This document shows positions 42,263 to 50,755 of a stretch of DNA of 64,000 nt, piece by piece; within the stretch, counting starts at the first letter, position 1, and each line of letters starts with the position of its first letter. The stretch covers positions 1-64,000 of the forward strand of contig NZ_JBHLZU010000037.1 in assembly GCF_042429765.1 (NCBI RefSeq), read 5' to 3'. The notes beneath the pieces are model-generated. The model did no database searches, had not been told where the DNA came from, and saw only the letters and a program-made list of their open reading frames with translations. This stretch comes from Allokutzneria oryzae (GTDB taxonomy: Bacteria > Actinomycetota > Actinomycetes > Mycobacteriales > Pseudonocardiaceae). The position numbers were made by a program, and so were the translations under genes.

Positions 42263-43246
42263 ATGGCCTCCCGACGTCGCCGCAAACGCCGCGCCGCTGC
42301 CTCGAGAACGCCACGGACCCGGCAGGCACCACAGAGGTCCGAACGCCCCGAGCACCGGAGGTTGTGGACCTGGGTGAGCATTGCGCTGATCCCGCTGCTG
42401 CTCGGCGGGGCGATCGCGCTGTACTCGGCCAGGCTCGCGCTGGACCAGGCGGGCGAGCAGGAGGCCCGCGCACAGTCCGGCGCGAACAGCGCGAAGGATG
42501 CGCACCTGGGCCGCTTTCCCGCAGTCCTGGCTCGTGTGCGCCCACCACAGTACTTTCGGCCCTATGAGTGGGTCTTCCCTCAGGCCCTGAGCGAGGTAAG
42601 CGTCGCGAAGCTGGCTGGGCCGTCCAAGCAGTGGTGGGTGACGGAGGGCGAGAAGCTGCCGCGGGACCGGGTGAATGCCATCTGGGCGGAACTCGAGGCG
42701 CGCAAGCGCGAACTTGGTGGCGTGCTCTGCACCCAGACTGCCGTCGGCCAGCAGGTGAAGTCGGCCACCAAGCACCTGGTCTCGCTGGTCGGGAACCGAC
42801 GGGGGAAGGTCCGGGTGGTCGACATCCGGGCCCGGGTGCTGGAGACGTCGCCGCGCATGAACGGCACGCTCCTGGAGTATCCCAGCCAGGGCATGGAGGG
42901 CATCGAGAAGGTCAGCATCGATTTGGACGACCCGTCCGGTCAGCTCACCGCCACCACGGCCGATGGCGCCATCCGCCCGTTGCTGGACACGAAAGCCATC
43001 GCCCTTGACGAGGGGGAGGAGGTCGGGTTGGAGATCACCGCGGGGGCGGGTGCCCGCTCCTACCGGTGGGAGTTGGAGCTGACCATCGACCACGACATCA
43101 CCACACGCGAGACTGTCCGGATCCGAGCCGACGGCACAACCGACGGCCCAGCCTTCCACACCCCCGCATGGGGCTACCACGACACCTTCGCCGGCGGTGT
43201 CTACGAGCAGGACTACTACACCTACGCTCTCATCCGGAAACGGTGA
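42263..43246 (+). CDS. Single-pass membrane protein, unknown function
   Basis: A 327-residue protein. A very basic N-terminus (MASRRRRKRRAAASRTPRTR) leads to one membrane helix (WVSIALIPLLLGGAIALYS, about 35-53). An extracytoplasmic domain of about 270 residues follows, with no cysteine pair and no known motif (LSEVSVAKLAGPSKQWWVTE, VRVVDIRARVLETSPRMNGT). The Arg-rich start is unlike an export signal and instead anchors the N-terminus inside. It stands alone in the accessory zone. I do not recognise a family. Confidence 0.72.
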   Translation: MASRRRRKRRAAASRTPRTRQAPQRSERPEHRRLWTWVSIALIPLLLGGAIALYSARLALDQAGEQEARAQSGANSAKDAHLGRFPAVLARVRPPQYFRPYEWVFPQALSEVSVAKLAGPSKQWWVTEGEKLPRDRVNAIWAELEARKRELGGVLCTQTAVGQQVKSATKHLVSLVGNRRGKVRVVDIRARVLETSPRMNGTLLEYPSQGMEGIEKVSIDLDDPSGQLTATTADGAIRPLLDTKAIALDEGEEVGLEITAGAGARSYRWELELTIDHDITTRETVRIRADGTTDGPAFHTPAWGYHDTFAGGVYEQDYYTYALIRKR

Positions 43247-43348
43247 CGCCCTCCGGCAGCAGCCACAACGCGCCAACCGGCGCGCGAGTCGCAGCACCGA
43301 ACGAACCGATGCACGGTACCCGGTCCGGAGCCGCGAGCGCTGGCCCCT

Positions 43349-43880
43349 CTAGCCAGCAGCCCCATCCCACTTCGGACAGGCGGTGTAGTAGAGGCGGATG
43401 ATCGTCTCATCACGCAACTGGGCGAATTCCTTGCCCTTGCACGTCTTGAGGACACGGCTCGTGTCGTCGTCGCGGATGACGGGGATGAGCTTCTTCGGGG
43501 GCCTGGGCTGACGGATGCGTTCCATGGGGGAGCGGTCGATCTCCTGCTCGTCGAGCATCAGCCACTTGAAGAACTGCTGGAGCCCCATGTGCTGTTCAGC
43601 GCGGTGGCGGCGGAACGCGTCTCGATCATCCACGCCTGGAACGCCTCGACGTGGGCCTTGGTGACCTCGCTGGGCTCCTCGGCGGCGGTGTCGGCGTCCG
43701 GATCGGGGGAGTGCTCGGCCAGGCAGCGAGCGAGCTGGGCGGCGGCGAGCAGGTAGTCAGCGGGTGGTCTCGGGGTAGTTCGCCGAGCGCAGGCTGCGGT
43801 CTCAGTCCCGCAGGAAGCCCGCCCCAGATGTGGGCTGGGCCGGCGGTGAGCTTGTCAAGATCGAGAAGCGGCATCGGAAG
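43349..43880 (-). pseudogene. Truncated, frameshifted tyrosine recombinase (copy A)
   Basis: Fragments align with the N-terminal SAM-like domain at 44913-45371: MPLLDLDKLTAGPAHIWGG near 43870, then AFRRHRAEQHMGLQQFFKWL, MLDEQEIDRSPMERIRQPRP and VLKTCKGKEFAQLRDETIIR LYYTA, where similarity ends. Copy A extends about 25 residues further than copy B into the start of the catalytic domain. It contains frame changes near 43630 and 43790. The catalytic RHRY region is absent. Confidence 0.7.
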
Positions 43881-44031
43881 GCTGGCGAGCCAAGGGGCAA
43901 CGAGCGGCGTGCTCGCCCTCGAAGTCCGTGCCAAGATCAAAAAAAGAAGGCTCTTCACAGGTTCTGACCTGCGAAGAGCCTTCCGACCGTCGGGATGACA
44001 GGATTTGAACCTGTGACCCCTTGACCCCCAG
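43428..44031. repeat. Tandem duplication, copy A (integrase stub + terminator + att)
   Basis: This block is homologous to 44929-45528 along its whole length: the 5' part of a minus-strand integrase, a hairpin terminator and the 3' end of tRNA-Pro. Copy A differs by substitutions and small deletions that break the integrase frame. Confidence 0.75.
43946..43983 (-). terminator. Terminator next to att copy A
   Basis: On the minus strand GAAGGCTCTTC / GAAGAGCCTTC form a perfect 11-bp stem followed by a run of seven T. The position is right to end transcription of the tRNA-Pro gene when the site was the functional 3' end. Confidence 0.75.
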
Positions 44032-44033
44032 TC
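43985..44033 (-). repeat. att-like 3' end of tRNA-Pro (copy A)
   Basis: Matches the core at 60446-60492 with one substitution (T for C at 44014) over 47 bp and extends two further bases. It is the anticodon-loop-to-3'-end part of tRNA-Pro(GGG) and cannot form a complete tRNA. Read as the leftmost scar of serial integrations. Confidence 0.8.
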
Positions 44034-44328
44034 GTGGAGGGTCGTAGCGGCGTGCTCCGGTCGGTTTTTCGAGGTCAGCTTCCAGCGTAAGCGGCCGAGT
44101 AAAGGAGTGTGCGCTGTCACTCGGGTGCGCCTACCGAACGTCCACTATGGATGATGTCCACCGGCCCGATCAAAGAGCCGCATTCGTGATCGCCGTGCTC
44201 GCTCTGGTCACCTCGGTGGCGTCGCTCGTTTGAAACAGGGCGTCGTGGGTCATGATGGGCGGACGCGTGATGTCGGTGCGACACCGGAACGGGAAATCAG
44301 ATCAAATTTGTTCTTACTCGCTTGAGTG

Positions 44329-44640
44329 TCAGAACTCGATGATGTCCACGCCCAGGTTGGAGATGCCGCCGCCGGCCGGCAGTTCGAGCCTCGACGGCTG
44401 GTCGCGGTCGGCGGGGATGCCGTACTCCGTGTTGCACTGGACCCGGCAGTAGGTGACCGAGACCCGGTACAGCTTGTAGGTCGAGCACGTCGCCTCGGCG
44501 TAGGTGGAGCCGTCGTGCCATCCCGTGCACCCCGGCGGGGGCGACTGGATCGACATCTCGCTGGCGACGGCTGTGCCCGGTGCGCTCACGACTCCGACCG
44601 CGATCGCGGCGACGGCCAGCAGACGCGTGAATCCACGCAT
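44329..44640 (-). CDS. Small secreted protein inside the remnant element
   Basis: A 103-residue exported protein. It has a signal peptide (MRGFTRLLAVAAIAVGVVSA, cleavage near AVA) and a mature domain with four cysteines in GCTGWHDG, ATCSTYKLY and VTYCRVQCNTEYG. Start 44640 has GGGAGGAA upstream. It lies between the two att-like scars, so it may be surviving cargo of the older element. No family recognised. Confidence 0.7.
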   Translation of the reverse strand: MRGFTRLLAVAAIAVGVVSAPGTAVASEMSIQSPPPGCTGWHDGSTYAEATCSTYKLYRVSVTYCRVQCNTEYGIPADRDQPSRLELPAGGGISNLGVDIIEF

Positions 44641-44912
44641 GGTTCTTCCTCCCGATGAATGCCGAATCCGACTGATTCTGGCAGAAAGGGCACTTGTTGC
44701 GCTGTGCGTGAAATCGCTCGGTACTTGTCCTCGGGTGTGGTTGCAGCTGACATGCCCTCGCCTGGACTGGGGAGGTCGTCGTGGGTTTTTCTGCTGTCGT
44801 TGGCGCTGGGGGAGTGGAGTCGAGACCGCTCGGCGACTCGCGGAGTCCGGCGAGGACGTCCGGCTCGTCATGCTCAGCGGCTCCGGGCCGGTGCATCCCG
44901 GCATCGAGCGGA

Positions 44913-45371
44913 TCAGGGCCGATGCCGCTCCTTGCCCTTGCACGTCTTGAGGACGCGGCTGGTGTCGTCGTCGGGGATGACCGGGATGAGCTTCTTCGGC
45001 GGCCTGGGCTGACGGACCCGTTCCATGGGGGAGCGGTCGATCTCCTCCTCGTCGAGCATCAGCCACTTGAAGAACTGCTGCAGTCCTTTGTGCTTGTTCA
45101 GCGCGGTGGCCGCCGACCGGGTCTCGATCATCCACGCCTGGAAGGACTCGACATGGGCCTTGGTGATCTCGGTCGGGTCCTCGGCGTCGGCGTCCGGATC
45201 GGGGGAGTGCTCGGCCAGAAAGCGGGCGAGCTGGACGGCGGCGAGCAGGTAGTTGTAGCGGGTGGTCTCCGGGTAGTTCGCCGAGCGCAGGCTGCGATCC
45301 CAGTCCCGCAGGAAACCCACCCAGATGTGGGACACGTCGGCGGTGAGCGTGTCAAGATCGAGAAGCGGCAT
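44913..45371 (-). pseudogene. Truncated tyrosine recombinase, N-terminal domain (copy B)
   Basis: An uninterrupted 152-codon frame with the SAM-like core-binding domain of phage-type integrases: MPLLDLDTLTADVSHIWVGF, NYPETTRYNYLLAAVQLARF, VESFQAWMIETRSAATALNK, HKGLQQFFKWLMLDEEEIDR, IPVIPDDDTSRVLKTCKGKE. It ends where the catalytic domain should begin. The start codon is 110 bp from the neighbouring att, facing it, unlike the integrase of the intact AICE whose 3' end faces the att. It therefore came from a different element family using the same tRNA. Confidence 0.8.
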
Positions 45372-45442
45372 CGGAAGGCTGGCGAGTCAAGTGGTCTACG
45401 AGCGGAGTGCTCGACCTCGAAGTCCGTGCCAAGATCAAAAAA

Positions 45443-45480
45443 GAAGGCCCTTCACAGGTTCTGACCTGCGAAGAGCCTTC
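45443..45480 (-). terminator. Terminator next to att copy B
   Basis: GAAGGCCCTTC / GAAGAGCCTTC (one mismatch) with a T-run on the minus strand, equivalent to 43946-43983. Confidence 0.7.
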
Positions 45481-45481
45481 C

Positions 45482-45528
45482 GACCGTCGGGATGACAGGA
45501 TTTGAACCTGCGACCCCTTGACCCCCAG
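45482..45528 (-). repeat. attL of the AICE (3' end of tRNA-Pro)
   Basis: The 47-bp sequence is identical to 60446-60492 inside the functional tRNA-Pro gene. Homology stops right after the run of five C in the anticodon loop. It marks the left end of the integrated element. Confidence 0.88.
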
Positions 45529-45717
45529 AACGGTGGAGAACCCGTTTTAGCTGCTCAAGTGGGGTTTTGACGGTGTTCGCCAGGTGTGTTCACGTGCATG
45601 TCGTGTGCGACTGAACCGGGCGTGTGGTCCCAAGTTGGTCCCAAGCCAGCGGGGCGCAACCTAGAGCTGTTGGCACGGGTTTCTGCCAAGGTTGTAGCTC
45701 GATTGAACCGTGTCTAC

Positions 45718-46131
45718 ATGATCGGCTTGTGGCAGGCTCGGTACATGTGGCTAGAGATCGCCGATCAGGTTGCCTCGGTGACCTCGGCCTTCTTTGGCGG
45801 GGTCGGACTCGTGCTTACCGTGGTGGCCTTGTGGTCTGAGCGGAAGCGTCGGGCATCGCGGTGCTTCCCGCAAGAACCGGATGAGATCAAGGACAAGTCG
45901 CGGTTGGTAGTCCCAAAGCGTAGCGAGTGGGTACCCGACGCTAGCCATCTTCCGGCTCCACGGAGAGTCCGCTGGAGCGGTGTGCCTTTCAGGAAGCACA
46001 GTGGATCCCGCCGTATCGGTGGAGCAGGGGGCGGAAGTGATCCTCTTCGGCGACCTCCGCTCCTTCTGCGTGTTGGGGTAGTGCTGCTGATCTTGTCCGT
46101 AGTCAGTGCTGTGATTGCGCTCGTTCTATAA
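45718..46131 (+). CDS. Two-helix membrane protein (AICE cargo)
   Basis: A 137-residue protein with a membrane helix near the N-terminus (VASVTSAFFGGVGLVLTVVA), a long basic soluble loop and a second helix at the C-terminus (LLLRVGVVLLILSVVSAVIA). The start is uncertain; ATG 45718 or 45742 both give the complete first helix. It sits immediately inside attL, the usual place for AICE cargo. No family recognised. Confidence 0.5.
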   Translation: MIGLWQARYMWLEIADQVASVTSAFFGGVGLVLTVVALWSERKRRASRCFPQEPDEIKDKSRLVVPKRSEWVPDASHLPAPRRVRWSGVPFRKHSGSRRIGGAGGGSDPLRRPPLLLRVGVVLLILSVVSAVIALVL

Positions 46132-46351
46132 GGTCAAGTTGTATTGATTGCGGTGCGGTAGCCGCTGATTACCGGCCGTGGTTGCCGTTGGCTGTCCTTC
46201 GGGCTCGTTGCATGTCCCGACCTCGGCGACTAGCGATTGCAACTTGTCGTTGCTTGCCTTCGGTTTCCCCTGGAAGGGGTCGTTTAAGTAGGGTTTCGGT
46301 AAGGTCGGTTTCGAGTCGAGGATGCTTCTTGTGTCCGTCCGGTCCAATCCC

Positions 46352-46945
46352 TCAAGAAGAATCTGGCTCTTTGGCTCGCCGAGAAGCTTCCCATTCGCTG
46401 TATTGGCGTTCAATTTCGACATGCGCAGAGTCGTAGTCGTTTCTCACTTCGCGTAGAAAGTTTGACGGCTCCTGAGTTTTCTCTCCGCGTAAATATCGAC
46501 CTAGGATGGAACGTCCCTCTTGGCAGCAGCGCCATATCACGGTTTGAGGTTCTCCGTGGTCTCCCTTGCCGAAACTAGTCAAAACCCATGCGTCTTCGAG
46601 GATTTCGTATACTAGTCCAATTTGTTGGCGCACAGCTTCATCGTTCAGGTACTCGATAGCTTCCCCGAGGCGATCGTGCTGTTCGCGATCAGGGCTAAGT
46701 TCGCCCTCGGGTGCGGGACTGTTCCATGCGGCAACTAGCTTGCGGTGTCGTTGTAGATATCGCAGCGCGGCGATGGCTTCTCTTGCCTTCTCTCGACCTT
46801 GTTCGCTGAGCTCTTTATCTCGCTCGAACTTTTGCTGTCGTTCCTGGCTTCTTCGGGATTGACGACTGCCAAGCCAGCCGCCAATGCCAGCCGTGATTCC
46901 AGCTGCAAGCACGGAATTTGCTGGACCCAGCCAATCCCAAGCCAT
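46352..46945 (-). CDS. Membrane-anchored coiled-coil protein (AICE cargo)
   Basis: A 197-residue protein. It has a short N-terminal membrane segment (SVLAAGITAGIGGWLGSRQS, about 11-30), then a charged coiled-coil stretch (SRRSQERQQKFERDKELSEQ) and a helical soluble domain (LRYLQRHRKLVAAWN, IGLVYEILEDAWVLTSFGKG). Base composition is clearly more AT-rich than the surrounding chromosome. It lies 40 bp downstream of, and in the same direction as, the next unknown gene, so they form a two-gene unit. No family recognised. Confidence 0.65.
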   Translation of the reverse strand: MAWDWLGPANSVLAAGITAGIGGWLGSRQSRRSQERQQKFERDKELSEQGREKAREAIAALRYLQRHRKLVAAWNSPAPEGELSPDREQHDRLGEAIEYLNDEAVRQQIGLVYEILEDAWVLTSFGKGDHGEPQTVIWRCCQEGRSILGRYLRGEKTQEPSNFLREVRNDYDSAHVEIERQYSEWEASRRAKEPDSS

Positions 46946-46985
46946 TGCTCCTCCTGCTGTCCAGTCGCTAACTGTGACGCTAACT

Positions 46986-47702
46986 CTAGTTAGATTGATC
47001 GTATTTCTTGTAGTCGTTCAAGAGTTTCTTTAGGCAGAGTTCTCCAAACTTTGTTATTCTCCAGAATGTTCCGAAGCTTAGACCACCTTCGCTTGCGCTG
47101 GTAGCGAGGCCGAGCGCTTCAAGGCGGGCCAGACTAGAGTCCAGTACCGGAGAAAGCTCGGGAAGCTCTATTGCGAGTGTCCGTGAGCCACCTTCATGGT
47201 GATACTTGCTCCAGTTCTCTGCGGTTCTCATGTGCAGAAAGATTTTGAGATCAGAGGGTTCCAGGCTTGCGATAGTGGAGAGTATTCGCTGACTTTCATC
47301 AACGATTGCAGCATCTGCGGCGAGTATGCCTTCTGCTGCGATCTGTCCATAAAATTTTACTCTCTGGTCCTCCACTGTTTTCTGTGCAGCTTCCATTGCT
47401 CGTGCTAGAAGTTCAAGCTTGCGATCATCGTTAAGTGCGAGAGAGATGAACTCCTCTGGGTCTACGCCGGACTTGAGAGCTTCTCCGACTGCCGTATTGA
47501 TTCTGGCTGCGCGCAGTCGTGCTATTCTTTCGACTAGCTGCAACGGGAGGCTCTTTGTGACTCCTGCCGCAAATCCTCCAATGGCGGAAGAGGTAATTGG
47601 ATCGACGCCGTAAAGCATTGCTACGGCTTTGGCAACTTCGTTGGCTATGTTGCTGAAAACTTCGGCAGGGACTGTGTTCTTTGAGGGTTCAATTTCGGAC
47701 AT
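46986..47702 (-). CDS. Unknown soluble protein, AT-rich AICE cargo
   Basis: A 238-residue protein with a small hydrophobic patch near the N-terminus (GVDPITSSAIGGFAAGVTKS), a helical middle (RIARLRAARINTAVGEALKS, KLELLARAMEAAQKTVEDQR) and a C-terminal winged-helix-like end (LARLEALGLATSASEGGLSF, FWRITKFGELCLKKLL). AGGAAG lies 5 nt before ATG 47702. Codon use and composition depart strongly from the host average, a sign of recent transfer. It pairs with the membrane coiled-coil gene downstream. No function can be assigned. A defence or exclusion role is only a guess. Confidence 0.7.
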   Translation of the reverse strand: MSEIEPSKNTVPAEVFSNIANEVAKAVAMLYGVDPITSSAIGGFAAGVTKSLPLQLVERIARLRAARINTAVGEALKSGVDPEEFISLALNDDRKLELLARAMEAAQKTVEDQRVKFYGQIAAEGILAADAAIVDESQRILSTIASLEPSDLKIFLHMRTAENWSKYHHEGGSRTLAIELPELSPVLDSSLARLEALGLATSASEGGLSFGTFWRITKFGELCLKKLLNDYKKYDQSN

Positions 47703-47899
47703 TATTGCTTCCTGTATGGTAACCGTGAATCTGCGTATGGGAATACGTTCGTGTATTATCTGCTTGATCGTGAGAGTAGGGACGCTTGTCGTTAAAAAGA
47801 CTACCGATCGAGTTCGATTTGTGTTGTCGGAGCAGGTGTTGGCCTGTCGGTTCTGAGTGTTTGTTGCTTGACCAGCCACAGAACTCGAGGCAAAGGGAA

Positions 47900-47950
47900 C
47901 CGGACCGCAGGCCCGTCAGGGCCGAGGACCGGAAGCCCTGCGCAGTCGCG
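47900..47950. repeat. 51-bp dispersed repeat, shared with 33453-33503
   Basis: CCGGACCGCAGGCCCGTCAG, then GGCCGAGGACCGGAAGCCC and TGCGCAGTCGCG, matching the copy at 33453-33503 in 48 of 51 positions. In both places it lies in non-coding sequence of an AICE or AICE remnant. Confidence 0.75.
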
Positions 47951-48012
47951 GCCCCCCAACCACGCCGCCAACTCAGCCACGCCGAGGGCCGCGTACGGAC
48001 GAACCCCGATCC

Positions 48013-48070
48013 GAACTGGGGGCTCGGGCGGCCTGCCTCTGTTCTGGCCGGCCGCCCGAGCCCCCAGTTC
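48013..48070. repeat. Perfect 21-bp inverted repeat
   Basis: GAACTGGGGGCTCGGGCGGC C (48013-48033) is exactly complementary to 48050-48070, with a 16-nt spacer. The stem is too long for an ordinary operator. It could be a strong bidirectional terminator insulating the cargo, or a single-strand structure used in replication or transfer. Confidence 0.7.
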
Positions 48071-48326
48071 CGCGGCTTCCCCCGGCGATAGCTGTCTAAC
48101 CCGGCATGCTCGGTGTCGTGCTCTTGGTCCAGCTTCACCGCCAGACTCTCGTCCTCGTAGCGCGTTCACCCTCATCCCTGCGGCAGGGACGCCGACAGCT
48201 CTCTCCTTGAAATGTGCGCGGCCTTCGCCGACCCGGCGCGGGACCGGCCGCCAGGCCGCAGCCCGCTGGCCGGGGGCGGCAAGATGCGGGCCGCGCCGAC
48301 ACGGATCCAAGTAGATCCGCTGATCA

Positions 48327-48345
48327 GCGGCCCCGGAGGGGCCGC
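48327..48345. repeat. GC-rich hairpin
   Basis: GCGGCCCC gga GGGGCCGC, a perfect 8-bp stem with a 3-nt loop 90 bp upstream of the pentapeptide-repeat gene. It could be a terminator or part of a structured cis-element together with the repeat-rich sequence before it. Confidence 0.55.
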
Positions 48346-48435
48346 CTTGATGAAGTAAAGAAACTCTGAACACGCTCGCTCAGGTGGTGTGCTACCAGTG
48401 GCAGCGGTGTCGGCTCTGTTGGCGATCATGGGGGT

Positions 48436-49821
48436 ATGAGCAAGGGGAGAGGCGATGACCGCCCGGTGTACCGCGTGTTGGGGTATTCCACGGTGGCGGT
48501 GGTTGCGGTGTTGGTGGTGGCTGGTGGGGTGGGGCTGGCGGCGTGGTTGCTGCTGACCTACGGCAGTGGCAACGAGGTGGACCGTGGCCGGTTGGATGCG
48601 ATCAAGACCGCCGGTGCCATCGTGCTTGGGTCGGGAGGCCTGGTCGCTCTCTGGTTGGCAGTGCGGCGGCAGCGCACCACCGAGATCGCTTTGAAGCAGA
48701 AAGACCGCGAGCACGACCACGCCGAGCGAGACGCTGCCGAGCGTCGGACGACAGAGCTGTACACCAAAGCCGCCGACCAACTCGGCTCCGACAAGGCACC
48801 AGTACGGCTGGCTGGCATGTATGCGTTGGAACGCCTCGCTCAGAGCAACCCAGCCCAGCGCCAGACAGTGGTCAATGTGCTGTGCGCCTACCTGCGTATG
48901 CCCTACACCCCCACCGTCCTGACCTTGGCCTCCGCACATGACCCAACACTGTCGGTGGCTACCGAACAGACCACCCCAGTCGGAGAGCAGCCCGCTCCTG
49001 AGGACACAACGGCACAACGGCAAGAGGTCGAACGGTATGAACAGGAGCGTCAGGTCCGGCTGACCGCTCAGCGAATCCTCACTGCACACCTTCGTCCCGG
49101 CGATAACCCGTCCCTTCCAGTTGAAACATTTTGGGAAAAGATCGACCTGGATCTGACCGGCGCCACACTCCTAGAACTTGACTTTTCCCAGTGCTACATT
49201 CACGCCGCCGAATTCGGCGGGGCACAGTTCAGTGGAGACGCTTGGTTCCATAGGGCACGGTTCGGTGGAGATGTCAAGTTTGGTGGAGCGCATTTCAGTA
49301 GTGAGGCTCAGTTTAGTTCAACGAAGTTCAATGGGAGCGCTATGTTCGGTGGGGCGCAGTTCGGCAGGGACGTCTGGTTCGGCTATGCGCAGTTCAGCGA
49401 AAGCGCCTGGTTTAGTGGGGCGCAGTTCAACGGAGATGCCTGGTTCAGTCAGGTGCAATTCAACGGAGATGCCTGGTTTGGTGGTGGCCAATTCAATGAG
49501 GACGCCTTGTTTAGTGACGCGCAGTTCAGCGGAGGTGCCCGGTTTGGCGGGGCGCAATTCAACGGAAACGCCTTGTTTGATGGGGTAAAGTTCAACAAGA
49601 GCGCCTGGCTTAGGCGGGCGCAATTCAATGAAAGAGCTGAATTCGACGAAGTGCGGGTGCGCCTGGATCTATTGGCAGAAGTAATGCGAACCTGGCCAGA
49701 CAACTACATCGTCACCGAGCCAGCTTCAGAAGCCGACGGACACCTACCAGGACACGACGGTCGGTGGGGCCATCTGGTGCATGCCAACACTAATAACCTC
49801 CCGCAACACCACGCAACCTGA
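48436..49821 (+). CDS. Membrane protein with pentapeptide-like repeats
   Basis: A 461-residue protein. Two membrane helices (VAVVAVLVVAGGVGLAAWLL and IVLGSGGLVALWLA) are followed by a charged helical segment with LAGMYALERLAQSNPAQRQT. About 30 pentapeptide-type repeats of the form A-x-F-x-x follow (FGGAQFSGDAWFHRARFGGD, FNGDAWFGGGQFNEDALFSD), about residues 255-405, in which Phe replaces the usual Leu at the central position. Such repeats fold as a right-handed quadrilateral beta helix. Genes of this layout are frequent on actinomycete mobile elements, but their role is unknown. Confidence 0.85.
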   Translation: MSKGRGDDRPVYRVLGYSTVAVVAVLVVAGGVGLAAWLLLTYGSGNEVDRGRLDAIKTAGAIVLGSGGLVALWLAVRRQRTTEIALKQKDREHDHAERDAAERRTTELYTKAADQLGSDKAPVRLAGMYALERLAQSNPAQRQTVVNVLCAYLRMPYTPTVLTLASAHDPTLSVATEQTTPVGEQPAPEDTTAQRQEVERYEQERQVRLTAQRILTAHLRPGDNPSLPVETFWEKIDLDLTGATLLELDFSQCYIHAAEFGGAQFSGDAWFHRARFGGDVKFGGAHFSSEAQFSSTKFNGSAMFGGAQFGRDVWFGYAQFSESAWFSGAQFNGDAWFSQVQFNGDAWFGGGQFNEDALFSDAQFSGGARFGGAQFNGNALFDGVKFNKSAWLRRAQFNERAEFDEVRVRLDLLAEVMRTWPDNYIVTEPASEADGHLPGHDGRWGHLVHANTNNLPQHHAT

Positions 49822-50007
49822 GTCAGCGAACTAGCCGCCACCACCGACGTACGCCGCTCGGAACGGACGTCCTCGACTAACAGCGCTCCCGGATCGCCTC
49901 CTGTGCTACGGCGGTCTCCTTGCGACGCTGAACGTCAAGGACGTCACTGACTACGTCGAGCACGAAAATTTGCAGATCATCAGCAGGTAGTGCGCTGGAC
50001 GAACGAA

Positions 50008-50034
50008 GGGGCTCTCGGATCGACCGAGAGCCCC
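50008..50034 (-). terminator. Terminator after the YdcF-like gene
   Basis: GGGGCTCTCGG atcga CCGAGAGCCCC is a perfect 11-bp stem, 49 bp beyond the stop of the minus-strand gene ending at 50083. Confidence 0.8.
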
Positions 50035-50082
50035 TGCAAGCTGCGTGTCGTTGTCTTTGCGTTCTTCGTCGCATGGGGTCGC

Positions 50083-50745
50083 CTACACGTTGGGGATGAC
50101 GCGCTTGTCGTACCCGGCCTGGACCAGGCGCTCGTAGGAAACCCAGGCCTCGGTGGGGATCTCTTGCGGGATCGCGAGTCCTTGGTCGCCGTAGACCCGG
50201 ATGCGTTGGGTGTCAGCGACGATGGTGTTGATGACCTTCGCGTCGTCGCCGATCCCAGCCAGGTACTCCACCAGCTCGACGTCCTGGGAGGAGCAGACGA
50301 CCTCGACCTCGGGCCAGACCTTCCGGCACGCCGCGTAGGCCCGGCGCTGCTGGTACGGCCGCGACACGAGCAGCACCGACCGCACCTCGATGCCCCGCGA
50401 CTCCAGCAGTGCGCGGGACAGTTCGATGTTGGCGGTGGTGTGCTTGGCCTCGGGCTCCACGAGGACCGCTTCGTCCGGTACGCCAAGGAATAGCGCGTGT
50501 TCGCGGTAGTGCACAGCTTCCCCGCGCGGGAACCGGTCGACCGTCGTCGGCGCGTTCGCTCCGCTGAAGACGATCAGCGGGAAGTAGCCCGCGTGAAACA
50601 GCTCCGCGGAGTGGGTGGCGACCCCGAGGTCGTGGCTGCCCAGCCCGATCCCGACATCGCAGCGCTGAAGCTCGTGGCCCATGTGGTTGTAGTCCCACAG
50701 CACCTGGACGTCCGCCAAGACGCCGGCGGGCAGCTCGTTCTCCAT
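50083..50745 (-). CDS. YdcF/DUF218-like protein of the AICE
   Basis: A 220-residue cytosolic protein of the DUF218/YdcF (ElyC-SanA) fold: GIGLGSHDLGVATHSAELFH, GYFPLIVFSGANAPTT, EAVHYREHALFLGVPDEAVL, EPEAKHTTANIELSRALLES and VLLVSRPYQQRRAYAACRKV. These strands form the Rossmann-like nucleotide-binding core. It lies 10 bp downstream of the KorSA-like repressor gene and is co-transcribed with it, a pairing common in pSAM2-type elements, where a Nudix or YdcF-like protein accompanies the repressor. The biochemical role is unknown. Confidence 0.8.
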   Translation of the reverse strand: MENELPAGVLADVQVLWDYNHMGHELQRCDVGIGLGSHDLGVATHSAELFHAGYFPLIVFSGANAPTTVDRFPRGEAVHYREHALFLGVPDEAVLVEPEAKHTTANIELSRALLESRGIEVRSVLLVSRPYQQRRAYAACRKVWPEVEVVCSSQDVELVEYLAGIGDDAKVINTIVADTQRIRVYGDQGLAIPQEIPTEAWVSYERLVQAGYDKRVIPNV

Positions 50746-50755
50746 GGCCGCGCTC

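Larger units (their letters stand above)
44929..45528. repeat. Tandem duplication, copy B (integrase stub + terminator + att)
   Basis: Homologous to 43428-44031 with a period of about 1.5 kb. Here the integrase frame is intact up to its truncation. Confidence 0.75.
47703..48435. other. Non-coding block of the AICE, hairpin-rich
   Basis: About 730 bp with no convincing gene. The first 180 bp are AT-rich and probably hold the promoter of the leftward pair at 46352-47702. From 47900 on it turns GC-rich and contains a dispersed repeat, a 21-bp perfect inverted repeat and a second hairpin. A transfer or replication cis-site is possible. Confidence 0.45.

Noticed and set aside
41912..43297. A 461-codon minus-strand frame
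   Set aside because: It is antisense to the intact membrane protein at 42263-43246 and shows no motif.
46126..46422. A 98-codon minus-strand frame in AT-rich cargo
   Set aside because: It overlaps the start of the real gene at 46352 in another frame, has no SD and no domain. A small protein cannot be fully excluded.
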